DNA of 64,000 bases from Hofstenia miamia (Eukaryota > Xenacoelomorpha > Acoela): NCBI GenBank assembly GCA_004352715.1, contig SCFE01000074.1, positions 1 through 64,000 on the forward strand, in the 5' to 3' direction. The notes beneath the pieces are model-generated. The model saw nothing but the letters and a program-made list of their open reading frames with translations, had not been told where the DNA came from and did no database searches. The stretch's first letter is position 1; the number at the start of each line of letters is the position of its first letter. Positions 10,556 to 23,223 of the stretch are shown here, one piece after another. The position numbers and the translations under genes were made by a program.

Positions 10556-10701
10556 GTTTCATTATGCGCATTAAAATAAAAATAAAAATTAGAAGCCATG
10601 TTAATAATTTAATGCATTTTGTTTTCACAGTAATATATATATATAAAAATTGAATTTCTCCATTTAGAATGTGTGACATCACTGGTTTTTCCCCTGTGGT
10701 C

Positions 10702-10735
<34 letters not shown>

Positions 10736-10860
10736 NNNNNNNNNNNNNNNNNNNNNNNNNNNNNNNNNNNNNNNNNNNNNNNNNNNNNNNNGCATTAAAA
10801 TAAAAATAAAAATTAGAAGCCATGTTAAAATTTAATGCATTTTGTTTTCACATATATATA
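10556..10860. repeat. Duplicated segment around an (AT)n tract and a 56-N gap
   Basis: The roughly 60-base segment starting GCATTAAAATAAAAATAAAA at 10568 recurs at 10792 directly after the gap (10736-10791), ending TTTAATGCATTTTGTTTTCA in both. Each copy is bounded by GCATTAAA...TTTAATGC. (AT)n runs lie at 10633-10643, 10707-10735 and 10852-10869. This looks like collapsed or misjoined microsatellite sequence. Confidence 0.7.
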
Positions 10861-10869
10861 TATATATAT

Positions 10870-12642
10870 TAGGGCTATTCCTAAAGTAGATTTTTGTATA
10901 TTTGCAAAAGCTTGGGGTCCCAAACGTGGAGAAAATTATAAAATATGGCTAGAGAATAAAAAAGATAAGTACTAAACATAAACAGCGTCATGCCCTCTCC
11001 ATTTTGAGATTTTATAGTAATTCTATGGAGACCTATTTTATAAACAAAAAAGAATGCCAGTTTTTAAATGTAATGTGAAATTGCAGCAAGTTTACTACTA
11101 TTGAAAGTGTGTTAGTGTTTTGATGCTGACTTTGTTATATCTTCCATGAGCTTAATAGCCTTCTGAGCTGATTGATCTTGCCTAGAAACCTCAATATACA
11201 AACAAGTTCTTAGCTGCAATAACATTTTAGTTATTCTTTTGCTTTTGGATAAAACACTAGTGTGTAATAAAGCTCTAGATAGATGCCAGGATCAGAACTT
11301 TGATTTAAAACCAAACAGAGGTCCAAGTATTGGCGATCAATCACAAAACTTATTGAAGTTGAAGCCAATTATCTGGTAATAGAAATTATAGTATCAAGGG
11401 TCTCAGAAAAATCAGTCCTTACTTTGAAACTTTGCTTTTTAAATTGCAAAGTTTTGCTTTCAAATTTATGTGCGAAGTATCCAATTTTCCGCGGCAGTTG
11501 AAGCTAATGGAGAGCACTTATGAAATGCATGTCTATATTTTGTAAAGGATGTTTTCGAGTGACTTCAGAAAATTGGTTTATCATTTGCTCTTTATAATGA
11601 AAGGACTGCAATATGCTCCATTAGAGTTAAAATTCCTCAACAACAATCAGAATGCAATGTATTTTAAGTTTCATGCCCATTAAGACATAAATATTCTAAT
11701 GGCATTTCAACAGTTCGACCTAATTTGTGATTTCATAATGTTTAGGGCGGTGCAGTCCTAGAATGTCTTCAATGGGTTCAATTATTTTTTTATTATTATA
11801 AAAGTATAACGTTGCAATACGTTGCATTTGATTTGACGTTGCGGATCTTTTTTCAGTCAAATTATCATTAACATCAATCATTTTCTTACGGGAACACAGC
11901 ATTCGTATTACTTTCTCAAATCAAACTGTGGTTAACATCAAGATTTCTTTAATATAATCAATATAATCTTTCTACCCGAACTCGACCCAAAAATATTATT
12001 GTATACCAATACACTAGATTGGATTTAATTAAAGAAATACGCAATTATTCAAAATCAGAAGAAAAAAAATGTTCTGTAAAGTTTCCAACCTTGATTCTCT
12101 TCAAAAGGTTATAGCCGGAGTTAAGGAAATCATGTCAAAGCATATTAATGAGGAAATTGAAATTCATCATGATGGTTTCCGCGCAATGGTAGTTTTGCTT
12201 ATTCAAACCTAACTCAATTGCCGTTCATAGCCATTGCTATCTCGTTTACTTGGAAAGAAACTTCATACTTAGAACAAGGTGAAACTGTGCTAAAAATTAA
12301 TCATAAAACGGGATGTAAGTACCCCGTTAAAATACAATTGTCCAGTTAATATATTTGATCTAATAAAACTCTAAGAAAAACGTTCCTAGAAAATTTTTTA
12401 AATACAAATACATTGGCGTTCGGCAATAAAAGTGCTAAAGAGTGTACGTCTATTCCTGGGAAATTTCGAAAATGATTGAAAAATTTTGTCCTGATCAGAC
12501 AACTTATTAATAAAAATCAATAGTTTCCGTAACAATAACATACACGTTGTATACTGCATATTTAAACTTCTTACGTAAAATTTAAATGAAGAAAGGGCAT
12601 GACGTAATGTAATAAATCGTGAGAAATTTTGGAATATCCCTA
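10870..12642. mobile_element. 1.77-kb DNA element with TAGGGnTATTCC terminal inverted repeats
   Basis: The left end reads TAGGGCTATTCCTAAAG. The right end, on the - strand, reads TAGGGATATTCCAAAAT. A second shared block, GTCATGCCCT, lies about 120 bases inside the left end and 50 inside the right end, inverted. The flanks are ATATATAT and ATATAATA, compatible with an 8-bp duplication in AT repeats. TAGGG starts and 8-bp duplications are known from hAT elements, so hAT is a possibility. No intact transposase is present; a 60-codon - strand ORF at 11720-11902 is unassigned. Confidence 0.6.
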
Positions 12643-12721
12643 ATATAATAAAAATATATCAGTCATCTGTACAAATATAAGCAGTCACATGTACAATGTT
12701 AAATTTATATTTAATTCAAAA

Positions 12722-12931
12722 CCGTCAGTTGTACTACGGGATTTTTTTAAAAAATGTTTTGATTAAAATTAATTTCAATGAAGTTAGAATAAACATACAA
12801 ACTTTTTAATAATAAAACCAAAAAAATTATGAAAAATGAGTAAATTAAAAATCTGTCAGTTGTACTATGGGGTTCTTGCAAAATCCGCCACCTGTAGACC
12901 CTCACCCCTGATACCCTTAGTACAGCTGACG
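12722..12931. repeat. Triplicated TCAGTTGTACTA motif
   Basis: GTCAGTTGTACTACGGG at about 12724, TGTCAGTTGTACTATGGGG at about 12854, and the inverse of CGTCAGCTGTACTAAGGGT at 12912-12931 form two direct copies and one inverted copy in 210 bases. Weaker variants (GTCATCTGTACA, GTCACATGTACA) lie at 12660-12700. The function is unknown; it could be a subterminal repeat of a transposon. Confidence 0.5.
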
Positions 12932-13398
12932 AATATATTTATATATATATACAGTATATATTTTCTGCATAAATAAGAATAATTGATTTTAAATATATAA
13001 TGTTGTAATCAAGAATTACTTCTCATTATGCATTGGGATGTCGGGTATTAAGACACAAATTACTAAATATTGAACTAATGTATTTTTTCTAAGAGTGCGT
13101 ATTAGTTGTACATGTATCACCTATGATACAAACTGATACAAAAAAATTGAAGCTTTATTGTATTTTCATATAGTGATTCTGACGAGGTAAAGAAATTGTA
13201 CACATTTTCGACTAACGTTAGTATGCATCCAAATTCATATTTTTAACATTTTACTATTTCAATATTTTCCAAAAATGCTTTGTATACCCAAAGTACTGTA
13301 TAATTTAAAAGCTTCAATCTAGTCCAACAAGAATTTTTTGTTTCGCGTAGGCTAATTTGAATGTATATTTAGATTCTACGGTAATTAATCTAAACTTT

Positions 13399-14400
13399 GG
13401 CGAAGGTATAGAATAGGGTGCATGCGGACAAAATAAACACCAATATAGTGTAAGCAACGATAAGAAATGCAAAAACATACGTAAAAAGTTTAAAAATTAT
13501 ATAGACCGATAACTTTGCATAAGTAACCAAATCCGTACCCCGCGATAGCAGGCGGTATATATTTAGGGACAATAGCCTAAAAAAACTTGAAATTCTTAAA
13601 AAATTATCTATTATTAAACAAATTGCAAGATATAAAAGTATATTTATGCAAATCTATACATTTTAGTTCAAATCAATGTTTTTTCTCGTATTATTAAAAC
13701 AATTAATGTATGCGCTTTGCTGACTACATAATTAATTGAGGAAATTCCTGTGCATAAATATAGAAAATATTTGATGATATTTTTATGAAAATTTAAATCG
13801 TTCTTTTTTGTTACAAATTTTCACAATAAGAACATAAATAATAAATAATAGTCACTGTTCGAATGATTGAAGCCCACCTCAGATTTCTCTCATGCCGCTT
13901 TGATGAGCGTCTTGTACATATGTGGATTGTCCACATTATTTAAGGCAATGGATAACTGTAAAAACTATCTGAATGGAATCAATTTTTAGGCTATTGCACC
14001 TCTTTGAGGAAATGTTAATCACAACACAACAACCAACAGATTTAAATATTAAAACGAGATATGTCATTCTACTAAGCAATGAGGATTTGTGGAGTAAAAT
14101 ATAATGGAAGAACCAGTTAATTGACAAAATTGCCAAATGTAGTGCTTTAAAATTATGTGAAGAGGAACTACCTACTGTGTGGTTGAAAATAAGTGAAATG
14201 ACCCTCCTTTATATTATAACTTTATGAATAATCCGTTAATCCACACTACATAAGCAAAGATACAAATGTCAACTTTTCTATGCTGATATCATTAAATATT
14301 TACCGCTTGCTACGAACTTGGTTAATTATGCAAAGTTATCGGTATATATCCATATTTTTAAACTTTTTACGTATGTTATTGCATTTATTGCCCTAAACAT
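13399..14400. mobile_element. Partial copy of the GGCGAAGG...-terminated DNA element family
   Basis: The left terminus GGCGAAGGTATAGAATAGGG at 13399 is followed by GCGGACAAAATAAACAC and, further in, by TAGACCGATAACTTTGCATAA and CGATAGCAGGCGGTATAT. The same blocks, inverted, lie at about 14285-14400 (CCGCTTGCTACGA, TTAATTATGCAAAGTTATCGG, AAACTTTTTACGTATGTTATT). The right copy lacks the outermost 60-80 bases. The family recurs at 39.4-43.05 kb. Nothing coding was recognised inside. Confidence 0.6.
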
Positions 14401-14499
14401 TATTGTATTTTACCAAATTCGATCTAGCGTTCAATATAATTGCGGTTACGTCAATATATCCACAATATACCGTCTTTCGTTTCCTCCTTTCTCATATTA

Positions 14500-17223
14500 G
14501 GGGAAAACAAAAAATAGACGAAAAGGTAAAACATACAAAAATGCAGTAGAAGTAAATTACTTCTATGCACTTACATATCATAACACGTATGGTAAAATGG
14601 GTAAAAAATATGAAATGTTATTGAGGGTACCATTTTGAAATAACGCCCAAGTTTTAAGGGCTAACTTCATAAAATATGAAACAGATAGTCAGCATTTTTA
14701 ATGATCAGAACTAAGACAAGCAATAAATAAAAATTTTAAAGGTAGTGAATAGATTTAAATTAAAATGCAAGATTCGCCTTAATGCCCGAGCGATAACAAA
14801 AGCCACCCCTTTGGTGCAAATCGCTTTTTATCAAACAACAAATGGATATTTCAACATTTATAATTTAAATAAAAATTAAATATTTATTTAAAATTTAATA
14901 TATAAATTTATAAAATTTAAGAAAAAATTCTTAATGATAAAGTTCTACATTCATAAATTATTTATTCACAGGGAGAACTTCACTGTAAGATTGAATCCAG
15001 GGTTTTCATCAGGGGCGTCAATCCTTACATTTTTTAAGGTGAGGGGGTTGATATTGCATAGGTCAAATTTATAACTGACTCATCAGTTCAAATATAAGAA
15101 AAATTTTTAATGGAATGATAGGCAGTCATCAACACTATATCACATAACTATGTGAACAGTCTAAATGCAATTAAATTAAATACTTTATTATGCATATTTA
15201 GATCTTTTTTGATAGTAGTTGATAAGATATTTAATATTGTTCCTTTTTGTTTTCTGAAGTTCTTTCTATAAAGCTCAGTTTTAGGGATGAGTCAATATCA
15301 AGTTATGGAAAAAGAATTCAAGCAATTGTCAAGTTTTTGAACAAAGTCAGTCATTGGTCAAAATGGGTTATTTTTTGCTACTATTGTGAATTAATTGTTA
15401 ACAATACAAAATTAGCATACACCTATGAAGCCATTATTAAGGCTGGCTAGAACACTCATGTGCAATGTGGCTCATCAAAAGAAAACAGTTTTTTGTCATC
15501 CTGCAGCTTTTTTAGTTTCAGTACAAAGCACCTTCTTCCTTTTGTTGCTTGGCAATCTTTGGGAAATTTTTTCCTCTTTAATACATAGTCATATTAGGAC
15601 TGAAATTCCACAAAGTATGCTTAGTTGCATTACACAATTTGCTATTAAATTTAAGCATTTATTCTACTTTGTTCTGTACACAGTATGCACTGCTCTCATT
15701 AGTGATTTCATATTAAATTAATTAATAAAGTAAGAAGCATTTAATAATGTAAATTTGTGTGTATCAATAAATATATTCTGAATGGTGTAGGAATTATGAA
15801 AATTGTTCTGTAATCTACTTACAAACCAATTATTTCCATAAACAAAAGTTATTCTCAATGCACAGAATTTATAATATTCATCATAGCAATTAAATAAAAT
15901 GGGTAAAGATGAGAGATAATTTCCTTAATTTTGAATGTATGCCTTTCCCTCCATTGAACTCACAAATTAAATATGGAGATGCACCCCTCCCACAATTTGT
16001 GCCAATGGTTTTCAAGTACTTGGAATCTTAAGACTTGAAGTCAATTGAGCTTGCAAGGCTTAATATGAAAACTCATAAGTAAATTCATTAGGAAGGATTA
16101 CAAAATTAATGATCTTAATACACATTGTGATATTATATTGATGATATACATTCATTACTAGCTGTGATATTGTAAGTTTATTGTGTTTTTTGAGCAAAGG
16201 CTTAATGATTACATTTGCTTCTGTTTGCCTTCCTGATAAAACATTAGAAAAGTTCACCTTAAAATCCTCTTAACATTGAAAATTACATGAAATATTTCTA
16301 GCTACAAAATATTTTTGTAGTGTGAAAAGTATTTTTAGCAATTTCTTTAAAACAATGCATGCATAAGAAAACTTTGTTTAGTTTAGTTTATTATCTAGAT
16401 TATATAAATTTTAGTTTTTTGTTGAAGCAATACTTCTAATAAAGTGTTTGTAAGATTAAATTGGTCTGATTTTCTGTTGGCATAAAAATGCAGACCAATT
16501 TAGAGAAATCACTAAAAACACTTTTTTCTAATAAAATATATGGGCAAATAAAATGAAAATTGCCCCAAAATCTAGCAAACATTTCATTTAAAGAAAGACA
16601 GGATTACAATGCATATTGCTTCACAATGCAGAAAGATTTTGTGATGGTATAAAACAGCAGGCCAATTTAGAGCAAGTGATAAAAATATTTTTTATATCAA
16701 GCATTAAGATAGCATGTGAAATCAATTTTCATATGCCATCACATTACAGAAATATTTTGTAGCAAGAAATATTTAATGTAATGATCATTTTAAACTTCAT
16801 TTTCTACATCAATTGGAAATATATATTTCTTTGCATTAAAGAAATTTGTGGAGATCTGATATGACTCAAGTTATTTGAAGCCAGCTTGAATCTGTATCAA
16901 ATATGCAGACAAACCAGTTGCTTAACAATTTTGATAAGCTAATAAGTCAAATTTTTGACAGCACTGAGCATTTGGGTCAAGTGCAACATGCCAATATGGG
17001 AGCACCACACTCCCAGTTCTTATGTTAAATGTTCTGGTATCAGGCAAGGTTCATAGTTGATGCTTTTTGCTACTTAATATTTTGTATATATCTAAATATA
17101 GGTACCTGCATAACAATATATTACAATCTGAAAATTCATTTTTTCTAAATCCAGATCATCAATGTGTGCAATATTTTTGAAATTATGATATGTTTGTATT
17201 TTAGAGCCTAAATTTGTTCATAT
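14500..17223. other. No recognisable gene
   Basis: AT-rich non-coding DNA. ORFs at 15247-15450 and 15425-15721 are low-complexity and unassigned. A short repeated block (ACCAATTTAGAG around 16493 and GCCAATTTAGAGC around 16672) indicates an old local duplication. Confidence 0.5.
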
Positions 17224-17640
17224 TGTAATGTCATCCTCAAAATAGTGAAAATTATTTATTTATATTCAGTAATTGTAACAAATGAAATTAATCTGTTAGT
17301 TCTGTCCCAGTAGAAAAATTAGACATAGAAGGCACTCATTTCCAGAAAAAAATGTCAAAATCTTTAGTTTACATTTGAAACTTAAATTAAACAAACTTGA
17401 TTTATGTACCTTGAAAAGTGTAAATGTTATGACAAAAACTGAAAAGTAGGCAAACAAAGAAAAAGTACTGGTTTTTAAAAGCTCTCAATTTATTAGTATT
17501 GAATAAGTAATTTTTAACCTACTAACTTTTTCTGTTTAAATTGAATAATGTAGAGTCACTTGGGGCCTCTTTTTATTTTTAGTTTAATTTTCAGGCACTC
17601 TCAAATTAATTTGGTGCTATTTTATTGATCGAATTGTTAA
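17224..17640 (+). repeat. LTR-like sequence related to 30020 and 31340-31600
   Basis: Beginning TGTAATGTCATCCTCAAAAT, this block matches the sequence starting TGTGATGTCATCCTCAAAAT at 30020, with shared downstream blocks (AAATGAAATTAATCTG; GCACTC/GCACTTTTTCTGACC). Its later part (CAAAGAAAAAGTACTGG, AAAGCTCT-CAATTT) matches 31390-31600 instead. This is best explained as an old LTR whose second copy was later split by an insertion. Confidence 0.4.
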
Positions 17641-19860
17641 TTTTTGAATATTTTGAGCCTAAGTTTCAAACTTAGTGATTGTCCCCTCTAAGATTATAAT
17701 TACGTGTAATTGCTCAGATAATCTGCAAGGGAAACTAACTTTTGTAAAAAACAGTAAATATTTATATACTTTTGTATAAATAGGGCATATGATTGTAAGC
17801 AAACATCAAATAAATTTGTTCTCACTGGATACCATTTGCTTTTTATTTTTATTATATTTCATTAACCCTTTTACCTCTGGTATGAATTTTATAATAATGA
17901 AATTGTAAGATCCAGAGATAATGTAGGAGAACTCTGCTGTGCCTGGGGCAATAACTCGCCCCTTAACAGATGGGAGCCTATATTGTGGTTGCTTTAGGCT
18001 AGGCATAGGCATAGGCAATAAAAGAACTACTACCTATTGATTGAACATGCACAAATTAGAACACACCTCAAATATACTATGCTGTCTGCAAACATGAATA
18101 TGTGGTAACTACATGTTTATTAATATCTTATTACATGAGCTGAGTGATGCCATGTGAATTGGTGACTACTTTAACCATCTTGGAATTACTTTTTTCAACA
18201 ATGAAATTGGCGAATTACCAATCTTCATTTGTTTTGTTAGAGAGTGGGTTGCTCTCAGCAATGGTAATCTTCTGCAACCTTCATACCACTTGAGCTGCTA
18301 GAAGCACCCCGCAATTTTACAATAATTATCTTAGCATACAATCACTTTTATATGAGTACTATGATGCCAGAGAGTGTCTGGTGTTAGTTATACAATTAGA
18401 ATTAAGTTCTCTTTTATAATATCTTATTTTATTATTGTTGTTTTAAAAAAGATAGATGCAAACTTATGTAACTTTGATGGTTCATAGTCTAATTCCCAGC
18501 ATTGCAACTGATGTTGCTAATAAGGTGATTATGTATTTAATGTTAAATTGTAGGATTTTTTCATAGCTGGAACTATCTGCATTCTTTACATATTATGATG
18601 CTAGTAGATGTATGAATGAATGACAAGTCATTATATTTATATGTATTGTTTATTATTTGTAATGAATCCCCATTTGCAATTTCTGAAATAAAGTTGTCTA
18701 GTAATAAATCAAGTGATGATTAAGTTACACTTTAATGCATCAACATCCACAACTCTGTAATGGGGTTCTCATTCTGCTTCCTCCTATCTTGCAGCAACCA
18801 TCTTCATGAAACATGCTGCTCCAGTAGACAAACAATGAAATCTAAATAAATATTTTTCATGTAAAATAGATGAGCAAGTCTAAAGCATTTCCATGATAAT
18901 TCTAATGTTAACAATCCTATTGTATACATATTGGTTAAGCAAAACTCCTTTACTTACAGACCCATTAATATATCAGAGCACCATGAGCACATAAAATGTT
19001 TCAAAAGATTCATTACACTATTTAGGCATTACATGGTGGCCACAACAGCTCACTCAAACTATATTCTTCAGCTTCTGAAATCTTTAAAATTGATTAATGA
19101 ATTAATTGGTGAAGCCATTATTTAGGGACCACCATATTTTGAATTTAGAGATTCTTGAAATTCATTATTCTTGATTAATTTAATTAGTGGAAGAAGATAA
19201 ATGTAAACAACAGTAAGTTAATGTGAATCAGCAGTTAATCAAATAGATTACTACCATCTAAAATAACAGCTGTTAAATTATTTAGATTAGTATGTAGTCA
19301 CTTGGAAATCATCACAAGTTCACTTGAACTTAAAACTCTTTGTTAATAAATTAATGTAGAGCAATAATCAACAGTTCTCCTTGATTAATAAAATATTACA
19401 TGTTAATCACCTGCTTTCCTTGTAAACCAATCAACCATTGTTTGACATCAGCACACTTTACTTGATTATTCAGTCATCATTGAATTATAAAACAAATCAT
19501 TTGGTAACTGTTGCAGTCCTTGTTAGCTAAAATAATAGCAGTGCTTCATTCAATTACACAATCTTCCTCCATAGATTAAATTGTATTATATTTGAAAACA
19601 GAGATAAAATGTACCTCTTTAATACAAACAAACAAAGCCATGATAGCAAACATAAGATTTTGTACTAATTTGAAAATATCATTGAAAGCAATTTCAAAAT
19701 GTTAGTGCAACACACAATGACAGAGACACAATATATTTGCAAAGATTACCATTGTATATGTTAATTGGATTACATTGAGCATATGGAATGTTTCAATAGT
19801 AAGTTCTAAGGAAGTTTTTAGTCCCACACTTAGTGGAAGAGACACAACAAAATTTGTATT
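17641..19860. other. No recognisable gene; probably old retrotransposon-derived DNA
   Basis: AT-rich non-coding DNA. A small tandem of AGGCAT lies at 18000-18016. An AATAAA-like signal (GAAATAAAG) is seen near 18686. Nothing else could be supported. Confidence 0.4.
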
Positions 19861-19871
19861 AAAATAATGTT

Positions 19872-20300
19872 ATGAACAATGTACATGGCAAAAATATTAA
19901 AAACAACACTTCCAATTTTGCTAGGAAAATTAATTCAATGGCACTCACAATTATGATCAATTGTCAAGAAGATAACTACCATCAGCAAATTAATGAATGT
20001 ATGAAAACAATGCAACCTTTTTTTGAAGACAACTTCAAGAATTCTACAAATAAACCTATATGAATGTATGCTTTACTGACACATGATTTAAATGACAACA
20101 TACATATCTCAAATTCATTAATTACTTAAAAATAGTTCACATAATTGTATATTTACATTTTCTTTCACATATGTGCAGAGGCTTACTGGATGAATTTAGA
20201 ACAATGCATTAAATCAAGTATGACTTCTAATTCAATGGAAGAACTCCTTGACAAAGCTGATAATATCCAGATGTTGTTAAATAATCACTCAAAGCTTAAT
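19872..20300 (+). pseudogene. Gypsy-like gag remnant
   Basis: The + strand carries a degenerate gag-like stretch ending in MEELLDKADNIQMLLNN near 20240-20280. It is homologous to a second + strand remnant at 26640-26770 (GLPKKFRMMFEIKFDP, SAEELLSKSAKF) and, more distantly, to the - strand gag at 35022-35604 (HICKGMPESIMTQFEIKC). The upstream part (19872-20063) also matches 24710-24860 at the DNA level. Stops interrupt every frame. Confidence 0.5.
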
Positions 20301-21097
20301 TAATCAGTTAATTATGTTGCTAGTAGTACACAGAAACAGTAACTAAAGTATTGTGAATCACAAGAATGAAGTTGTGTAACAACAAGTAGGAATGAGTCAA
20401 TGAAAATAATGTCCACTACAAAGAGTATATCATTGTTTGGTAAAAACACAATTTTACAACTAGAATCCATTAATTGATAATTGCAGAAACTCTTATTAGT
20501 TAAAGAAAAACTATACATGGAACCCAGCATCTAAATCAAATAGATATAATGCATTACAATCAAAAACAAGAGTTTGATGTAACTCTAATATATTGTAGTA
20601 TCAATTCTTGCAGTTCTTGGAATATATCAGTCATGAAAAAACTTTGTTGCAAAACTTCTTTGAAAAGAAGAGAAAATGGCGTCATTTATTTTCAATTTAA
20701 ATGTTGTAATGATAGTTCTGCTACCAAATTTTTGCTTAATATTATTAAATAATTGTTAAACTTAAGGCAAAAATTGTACACATTCACAATAAAAACTTTT
20801 GGTTTAATCAAAATCAGTTGTGTTTTAATTTTTTCTTGAATGATTAATGATCTCAACATGAGAAGCTAAATTTGTTTTTCAATCAAGGAAGAACTGGGGG
20901 TAGATCTGAGGGATGACAAGTGCATTCTGCAATCTATGCTTGGTTTTTTCATGATCAATTTTGAAGGCATTCATTTTCATATTATTCATTTACTTTAATT
21001 CAATGGCTGTTAGACTCTGTGCCAGTGAAAACCAAATTGTGGTTAAGCTAAACTCTCTTAAATTACAATTGTTACTAATCATATGCTTGAAGCTTAG
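20301..21097. other. No recognisable gene
   Basis: AT-rich sequence between a gag remnant and the LTR at 21098. The short ORFs (20312-20530 -, 20549-20752 +, 20961-21149 +) are unassigned and overlap repeat sequence. Confidence 0.45.
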
Positions 21098-22281
21098 TGT
21101 AATATCCTCTACCAGGCATTATCACTGTTTATCTACTGTTACATTATAACGTTAGCTGTGTTATTGTGGGTAAGGATTTAGTTGTTGTTACTGTTTGACT
21201 AGTTTCTTCTGTTAACTTATGTAACCTAGAATTAACAGCTCACTTTTTAGGTGAAGAAGCCATGCAGTAACCTCTATGACGATCTTCTGATGGGCATCTG
21301 CCTGAAGCAGATCTCCACATAAAATGTCACCACTCCATTCAATGTTTGAGCACCACTTCTCAGCTCAATTGATATAACTTATGTGTATCCTACATTAGCT
21401 CAGTGCTTACTCAAGGCATGACACAATTCGACTTAAACTCTATTGTGTGAAAGTGTTGTTTCTATTTGCAACCTGAATTGTTACAAGTTGTTTGTTAAGT
21501 ATTACAAGTAGCCATTACTGAAATATATGGGCTTATTTAAATAAATCCTTTTCAAACAACTTCCTAGCCTACATTTATAAGTTTCTACATGTACAGTCAC
21601 TTTATCAGTCAATTATAGATAATTCATTTGGATCTAAAATAATATTAAAATAATTCCTAGAGTTCAGTAATCCAACTGTTTGCTGACAATTAATTATCGA
21701 ATACATGTAGAAGTGAAATGCTAGTCAGCTAATTGAGAGAAAACCCTTACACCTAGCATATGTGCACTTTCATGATCTGGCACAGGGACCCTAGAATCGT
21801 TCCCTGTGATGTATCCAGACCACTACTAAACACCACTTGATTAGCTTGAAGTAGTACTAAATATTCAAACCATTAATGTGAAACAAAATAAGAATTCTAA
21901 GTAAAATTCTTTATCAAATTTCTTACAGTGTTTTAATCTATTTATAGTATTTCCAAAAGAAGTACCTGTTGATTCAAATTTGAACTTTCTGCCAAGATGG
22001 CGGCTGAAAATAATGAAAGCATCATTTAGTCAAAAGTATTTTTATTGACAGACACAAAAATCTCTTTTTCGACACATGTTGTTTCTTAGTTGCATTTTAC
22101 AAATAAATCTGAAATAATACTAATTGATTTAATTACAACATTTTTAATCAACTTCTTTTTGATCTTAATCTCTTCTTGTAACATTTGCAGCTTATTTCTG
22201 ATTCCATTTGCATGATGCTACATTAGGTGCCTTATCTCCCAACTGATCAGTGGTATTACTCACTTATCAATTAAATTATGC
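21098..22281 (-). repeat. LTR, copy 1, of Gypsy-like family A
   Basis: This block of about 1.18 kb is repeated in direct orientation at 23224-24415 with a few percent difference by eye. Read on the + strand it starts TGTAATATCCTCTACCAGG and ends near AAATTATGCA, so on the coding (-) strand it starts TG and ends CA as LTRs do. It contains AAGATGGCGGC at 21994-22004, a match to the YY1 consensus. A single N at 22297, 16 bases past the end, marks a contig join, so the relation of this LTR to the following gag fragment may be an assembly product. Confidence 0.75.
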
Positions 22282-22297
22282 ATTTTTTTTACCTAAN

Positions 22298-23200
22298 TTG
22301 TAATTTCATTTATTATTTTTTGTTTTTCAAGGTCAGAATCTTCATCTGATTCTTCAAATGTTACCTCTTTGTGGATCAGCATTGGTGGTGCCTGTAACTC
22401 ACTCTCCTTTCTGGCATGGAATTCGATTTTGTGAGTTTGCATGCTATTTCTATTCTCCTTTTCCTTTAGTTGTAGCAATCTCAGTTTATCTTTCAATTGT
22501 TCCAGCTCTCCTGCCTGTAGGTCATTATCCTTGATTAGTTGCCTGTTTGTTCTCTCCAGTTCTTGATTTTTTTCTTGCCATTGTTGGTTTTGCTCTAAAA
22601 ATCTTTTGTTGGACTCCAACAGTTGGTGGGTAAGGATTTTAATTTGCTTTGAAATAGCTGATGCTGTTCCTCTAACCGCATTTCCATATTCACTGTAATT
22701 TTGCTTAGTATCAATTCATTTTGTTGTTCCATCTCTTTGACTTTCTCAGTCAATTTTTCTACTTGTTGTTTTAGAATTTCCTTGCTTTCTTGGCTCTTTC
22801 TTAGCATAACCATTATGTCCAGTGGGTTTGTGTCTGGGGGATTCATCTCTGGGGGTGAACTAAGGGATTGTAGTTCTGTGTCTGTGGCATCTGTTGTTGA
22901 GTTCTTGCCGAAGTATGGTGATGATCAAATTGTTCTGGGAGTTACTGCTTTTGTTGCAGTTTTCTTTGTGCTTCCTTTTCTTCCTTTTGTAATATTTTCT
23001 TCTGGTTCATAGTGGCTTTCCCATCTCTAGGTTGTGATTCCAGGATCCCAGTGAAGTGCATTTGTTCAGTTTGGGGTATCTCTCTTTCTTTCATTGATAG
23101 TTGTTTTTTGTAACAACTCACTGCTCTCATACTTTCACTTGTAGCTTTCATTGTCGCCTTGCAGTTGGTTTAACTGAATGTTTCTTCTGTAGGTTTTGCT
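22298..23200 (-). pseudogene. gag N-terminal coiled-coil fragment, Gypsy-like family A
   Basis: Read on the - strand, segments from 23151 down to 22298 encode a Gln/Glu/Lys-rich coiled coil: KEILKQQVEKLTEKVKEMEQ, LEEQHQLFQSK, then NKRFLEQNQQWQEKNQELER, LQAGELEQLKDKLRLLQLK and an acidic SDEDSDLEKQKIINEIT. The same architecture and similar words (NRQLIQDKNIQAEELKQLRD, LRLIQL) occur in the second family member at 35707-35913. The capsid domain, protease, RT and integrase expected after it are absent, so this is a heavily internally deleted copy. Frames change near 22600 and 22950. Confidence 0.65.
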
Positions 23201-23207
23201 GTTCTTG

Positions 23208-23223
23208 GCTGTCAAGGTCGCCA
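23208..23223 (-). other. Primer-binding site of Gypsy-like family A, copy 1
   Basis: Directly after the LTR end (ATTACA on the - strand) comes TGGCGACCTTGACAGC. TGG right after CA is the standard start of a primer-binding site pairing with a tRNA 3' end (CCA). It differs at two positions from the sites at 36530 and 25056. Confidence 0.6.

Noticed and set aside
15247-15721. Two overlapping + strand ORFs of 67 and 98 codons
   Set aside because: Low-complexity composition expected from AT-rich DNA, with no domain and no splice context.
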